This document shows, in pieces, positions 5,808 through 7,251 of a stretch of 7,251 nt of DNA (within the stretch, counting starts at the first letter, position 1; each line of letters starts with the position of its first letter). Where the stretch lies: contig CAMHDG010000075.1 in assembly GCA_946183815.1 (NCBI GenBank), positions 1 through 7,251 on the forward strand, given 5' to 3'. The translations under genes and the position numbers were made by a program. The notes beneath the pieces were generated by a model that searched no databases, was not told where the DNA came from, and saw only the letters and a program-made list of their open reading frames with translations. Origin of the DNA: an uncultured bacterium (GTDB taxonomy: Bacteria > Cyanobacteriota > Vampirovibrionia > Gastranaerophilales > Gastranaerophilaceae).

Positions 5808-6707
5808 CTATTTTTTGTTAACCCTAACCCCTTCAACCTCGTGAACGGCTTCTATTACCAAAAAGGCTCTTGGGTCGATGTTTTTAACAAGGGCTTTTAC
5901 TTTTGCCATCTCAAGACGTGAAACAACACAATAAGTCAAAACTTTTTCTTCGCCTGAGTATCCGCCACGTGCCTTCATATAGGTAACACTGACATCCAAT
6001 TCTTTCATTATGGCATTACCGATTGCCTTATAATTTTCTGAAACAATTCTTACTGATTTTGAAGAGTTAAAACCGTCAATAACTGCATCTATCGCTTTTG
6101 ATGCAACAAAATAAGTTAATATTGAATAAAGTGCCTGTTTTAAATCAAAAACAAAGGCAGATGCGGTATAAATCAAAAGGTTTATACCCATCAAAAACTC
6201 ACCTATTGTCAAAAAAGTAAATTTTTTAGAAAGTTTTATTGATAAGATTTCTGTACCGTCAAGAGAAGCACTGTTTCTTAATATTAAACCAACACCAAAC
6301 CCCAGAATTATGCCGCCAAATATAACAACAAGCAATAATTCATCTAAAATAACAGGATGATGAAGGCTCTCAAACAAATTCGTTGCAAGCGCAAGCATAA
6401 ACACTGAATAAAAAGTTTGGAGAACAAACATTTTACCTAAATTAGTCCACGCAAGAAATATAAAAGGCAAATTGAGTAAAAGTATTACCAAACCTAAATT
6501 AGCGTGTGTCACATAGTTAATCATCATTGATATACCAATGACCCCGCCATCAATAACTTTATTCGGCAGTAAAATACACTCAAGTGCAAAAGCCACAATA
6601 AAGGCAGCGACTGTTAATGTAAAAAATCTCACAACTAATTCGTTAAATATTTCTAAGGGAGTTTTCTTTTTAACTACCTCTTTCTTACGCCTTGATAATC
6701 CAAACAT
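5808..6707 (-). CDS. YitT-family integral membrane protein (DUF161 + DUF2179)
   Basis: Read from the ATG at 6707, this protein has 299 residues. A basic N-terminus (RRKKEVVKKK) is followed by about five hydrophobic segments, near 27-47, 55-88, 93-112, 121-144 and 168-205. Conserved YitT motifs are NKVIDGGVIGIS (49-60) and GVGLILRNSASLDGTEIL (138-155). From about 207 a soluble DUF2179 domain follows, with DGFNSSKSVRIVS (211-223), RGGYSG (247-252) and a terminal EVEGV. The role of the family is unsettled, and I do not assign one. The start is chosen because AAGGTGG lies just before this ATG. An in-frame TTG at 6728 would add seven residues that encode the ribosome-binding site itself. The gene begins 28 nt after the cdaA stop, so the two are very likely co-transcribed, which hints at a link with c-di-AMP. 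The protein is complete and of ordinary length for the family. Confidence 0.9.
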   Translation of the reverse strand: MFGLSRRKKEVVKKKTPLEIFNELVVRFFTLTVAAFIVAFALECILLPNKVIDGGVIGISMMINYVTHANLGLVILLLNLPFIFLAWTNLGKMFVLQTFYSVFMLALATNLFESLHHPVILDELLLVVIFGGIILGFGVGLILRNSASLDGTEILSIKLSKKFTFLTIGEFLMGINLLIYTASAFVFDLKQALYSILTYFVASKAIDAVIDGFNSSKSVRIVSENYKAIGNAIMKELDVSVTYMKARGGYSGEEKVLTYCVVSRLEMAKVKALVKNIDPRAFLVIEAVHEVEGVRVNKK

Positions 6708-6711
6708 ATTT

Positions 6712-6718
6712 CCACCTT
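6712..6718 (-). promoter_or_regulatory. Ribosome-binding site fixing the YitT start
   Basis: The minus strand reads AAGGTGG at 6718-6712, 4 nt from the ATG at 6707. It is a good Shine-Dalgarno at usable spacing. The upstream in-frame TTG at 6728 has no comparable sequence before it, so the internal ATG is the likely start. Confidence 0.75.
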
Positions 6719-6735
6719 TTATAAACAATAAAGAA

Positions 6736-7251
6736 CTATTTTTTTACAAATGTATTAAAATTAAAAAATCCATTTTTCTTTTCGGCAACATCATTTTCAA
6801 TATGTAATATTTTTGCTAAATCTTCTTTTAATGTCACTAAATCATCATATTTTTTAAGTGTTCCATCCATACAGATTGAAACATCTCCTGTTTCTTCGGA
6901 AACGACCAAACACGCAGAATCACTAACCTCTGTCATACCAATAGCGGCTCTGTGTCTTGTTCCGTATTTCCAACTCAATTTTGGGTTTTCAGTCAATGGC
7001 AACAATACTCCTGCAGACAAGATTTTGTTGTCTTTAATAACCATTGCACCATCGTGCAATGGAGTATTAGGATGAAATACTGTCAAAATTAACTCTGCAG
7101 AAACATCAGCGTTTAATTTAGTCCCCACCTCTGAATATGCCCCGGGGTTTACTTCACTTTGTAACACAATTAAAGCGCCTGTTTTTGTTTTTGTCAGATA
7201 TTTTACAGACTCTATTAATTCTTTTATTACATCAATATCATCATCCCTTGA
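6736..7251 (-). CDS. cdaA: Diadenylate cyclase CdaA, C-terminal catalytic part (5' end beyond window)
   Basis: The frame is open to the right edge, giving 171 visible residues that begin inside the gene. It is a DAC (DisA_N) domain that makes the second messenger c-di-AMP from two ATP. Visible features are TGALIVL (24-30 of the fragment), the PNTPLHDGA motif with catalytic DGA at 67-69, and the GTRHRAAIG segment with RHR at 99-101, followed by VVSEETG. The order and spacing match CdaA, which has three N-terminal transmembrane helices; those would lie outside the window. A GTG at 7167 is not the start, because family-conserved sequence continues upstream of it. The divergent tail (about 152-171) ends in a Lys/Phe/Asn-rich stretch. 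The gene is followed after 28 nt by the YitT gene, not by cdaR and glmM as in Firmicutes. DisA is unlikely, as no DNA-binding C-terminal domain follows. Confidence 0.93.
   Translation of the reverse strand, partial: SRDDDIDVIKELIESVKYLTKTKTGALIVLQSEVNPGAYSEVGTKLNADVSAELILTVFHPNTPLHDGAMVIKDNKILSAGVLLPLTENPKLSWKYGTRHRAAIGMTEVSDSACLVVSEETGDVSICMDGTLKKYDDLVTLKEDLAKILHIENDVAEKKNGFFNFNTFVKK

Noticed and set aside
5802..5823. Inverted repeat GGTAAAC/GTTAACC between gloA and the YitT gene as a terminator
   Set aside because: The arms are AT-rich with a mismatch, and the T-run is in the loop rather than after the stem.
6708..6728. Upstream in-frame TTG start for the YitT gene
   Set aside because: The added codons are the Shine-Dalgarno region of the ATG at 6707.
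6538..6807. Plus-strand open frame across the cdaA-yitT junction
   Set aside because: It is antisense to two supported genes, with low-complexity composition and no ribosome-binding site.
7165..7167. GTG as the start of a short 143-residue diadenylate cyclase
   Set aside because: Family-conserved residues (TGALIV and the preceding helix) continue in frame to the window edge, so the gene is only cut by the edge.
1..7251. tRNA, rRNA, CRISPR array, insertion sequence or phage signal
   Set aside because: No cloverleaf, regularly spaced repeats, transposase or terminal inverted repeats were seen. Nearly all of the sequence is accounted for by housekeeping genes.

Overview
The window is a compact bacterial chromosome segment: AT-rich, no gap between genes longer than about 100 bp, and no RNA genes, mobile elements or CRISPR repeats that I can see. 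The best taxonomic guess is a non-photosynthetic relative of Cyanobacteria (Melainabacteria/Vampirovibrionia, perhaps Gastranaerophilales). Two things support this. The first gene is a clear LdpA homologue, a family typical of the cyanobacterial lineage. The ATP synthase beta and epsilon genes also form an isolated two-gene unit, as in Cyanobacteria and plastids. The low GC and the housekeeping company (Cof-type HAD, AlkD, YitT, short GloA) fit a gut anaerobe better than a phototroph. This placement is inferred, since no 16S rRNA or other decisive marker is present.

Layout. At 20-1650 (+) lies a two-gene operon, ldpA and an alkD-like DNA glycosylase, translationally coupled by an ATGA overlap. 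A compact bidirectional terminator at 1649-1679 separates it from the convergent unit atpD-atpC (minus strand, 3502 to 1678). A divergent promoter region of about 100 bp (3503-3604) drives atpD to the left and a four-gene operon to the right: Nudix ADP-ribose pyrophosphatase, Cof-type HAD phosphatase, ispF and a GloA-like glyoxalase (3605-5806). This operon runs head-on, one base apart, into a minus-strand pair. That pair is the 3' part of a diadenylate cyclase gene (cdaA, cut by the right edge) followed by a YitT-family membrane protein gene (6707 to 5808).

How the genes fit together. AtpD and AtpC are the catalytic and regulatory/stalk subunits of F1. The nudF-HAD-ispF-gloA operon mixes nucleotide-sugar and methylglyoxal clean-up with one step of the MEP isoprenoid pathway, and looks like a housekeeping collection rather than one pathway. 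LdpA is an iron-sulfur protein known in Cyanobacteria for redox input to the circadian clock, and it is paired here with a base-excision repair enzyme. CdaA makes the second messenger c-di-AMP, and its apparent partner here is YitT rather than the CdaR and GlmM seen in Firmicutes.

No clearly new system stands out. The items most worth a second look are the apparent leaderless starts of both plus-strand operons, the cdaA-yitT pairing, an LdpA outside a visible clock context, and a charge-swapped pair in the C-terminal motif of IspF.
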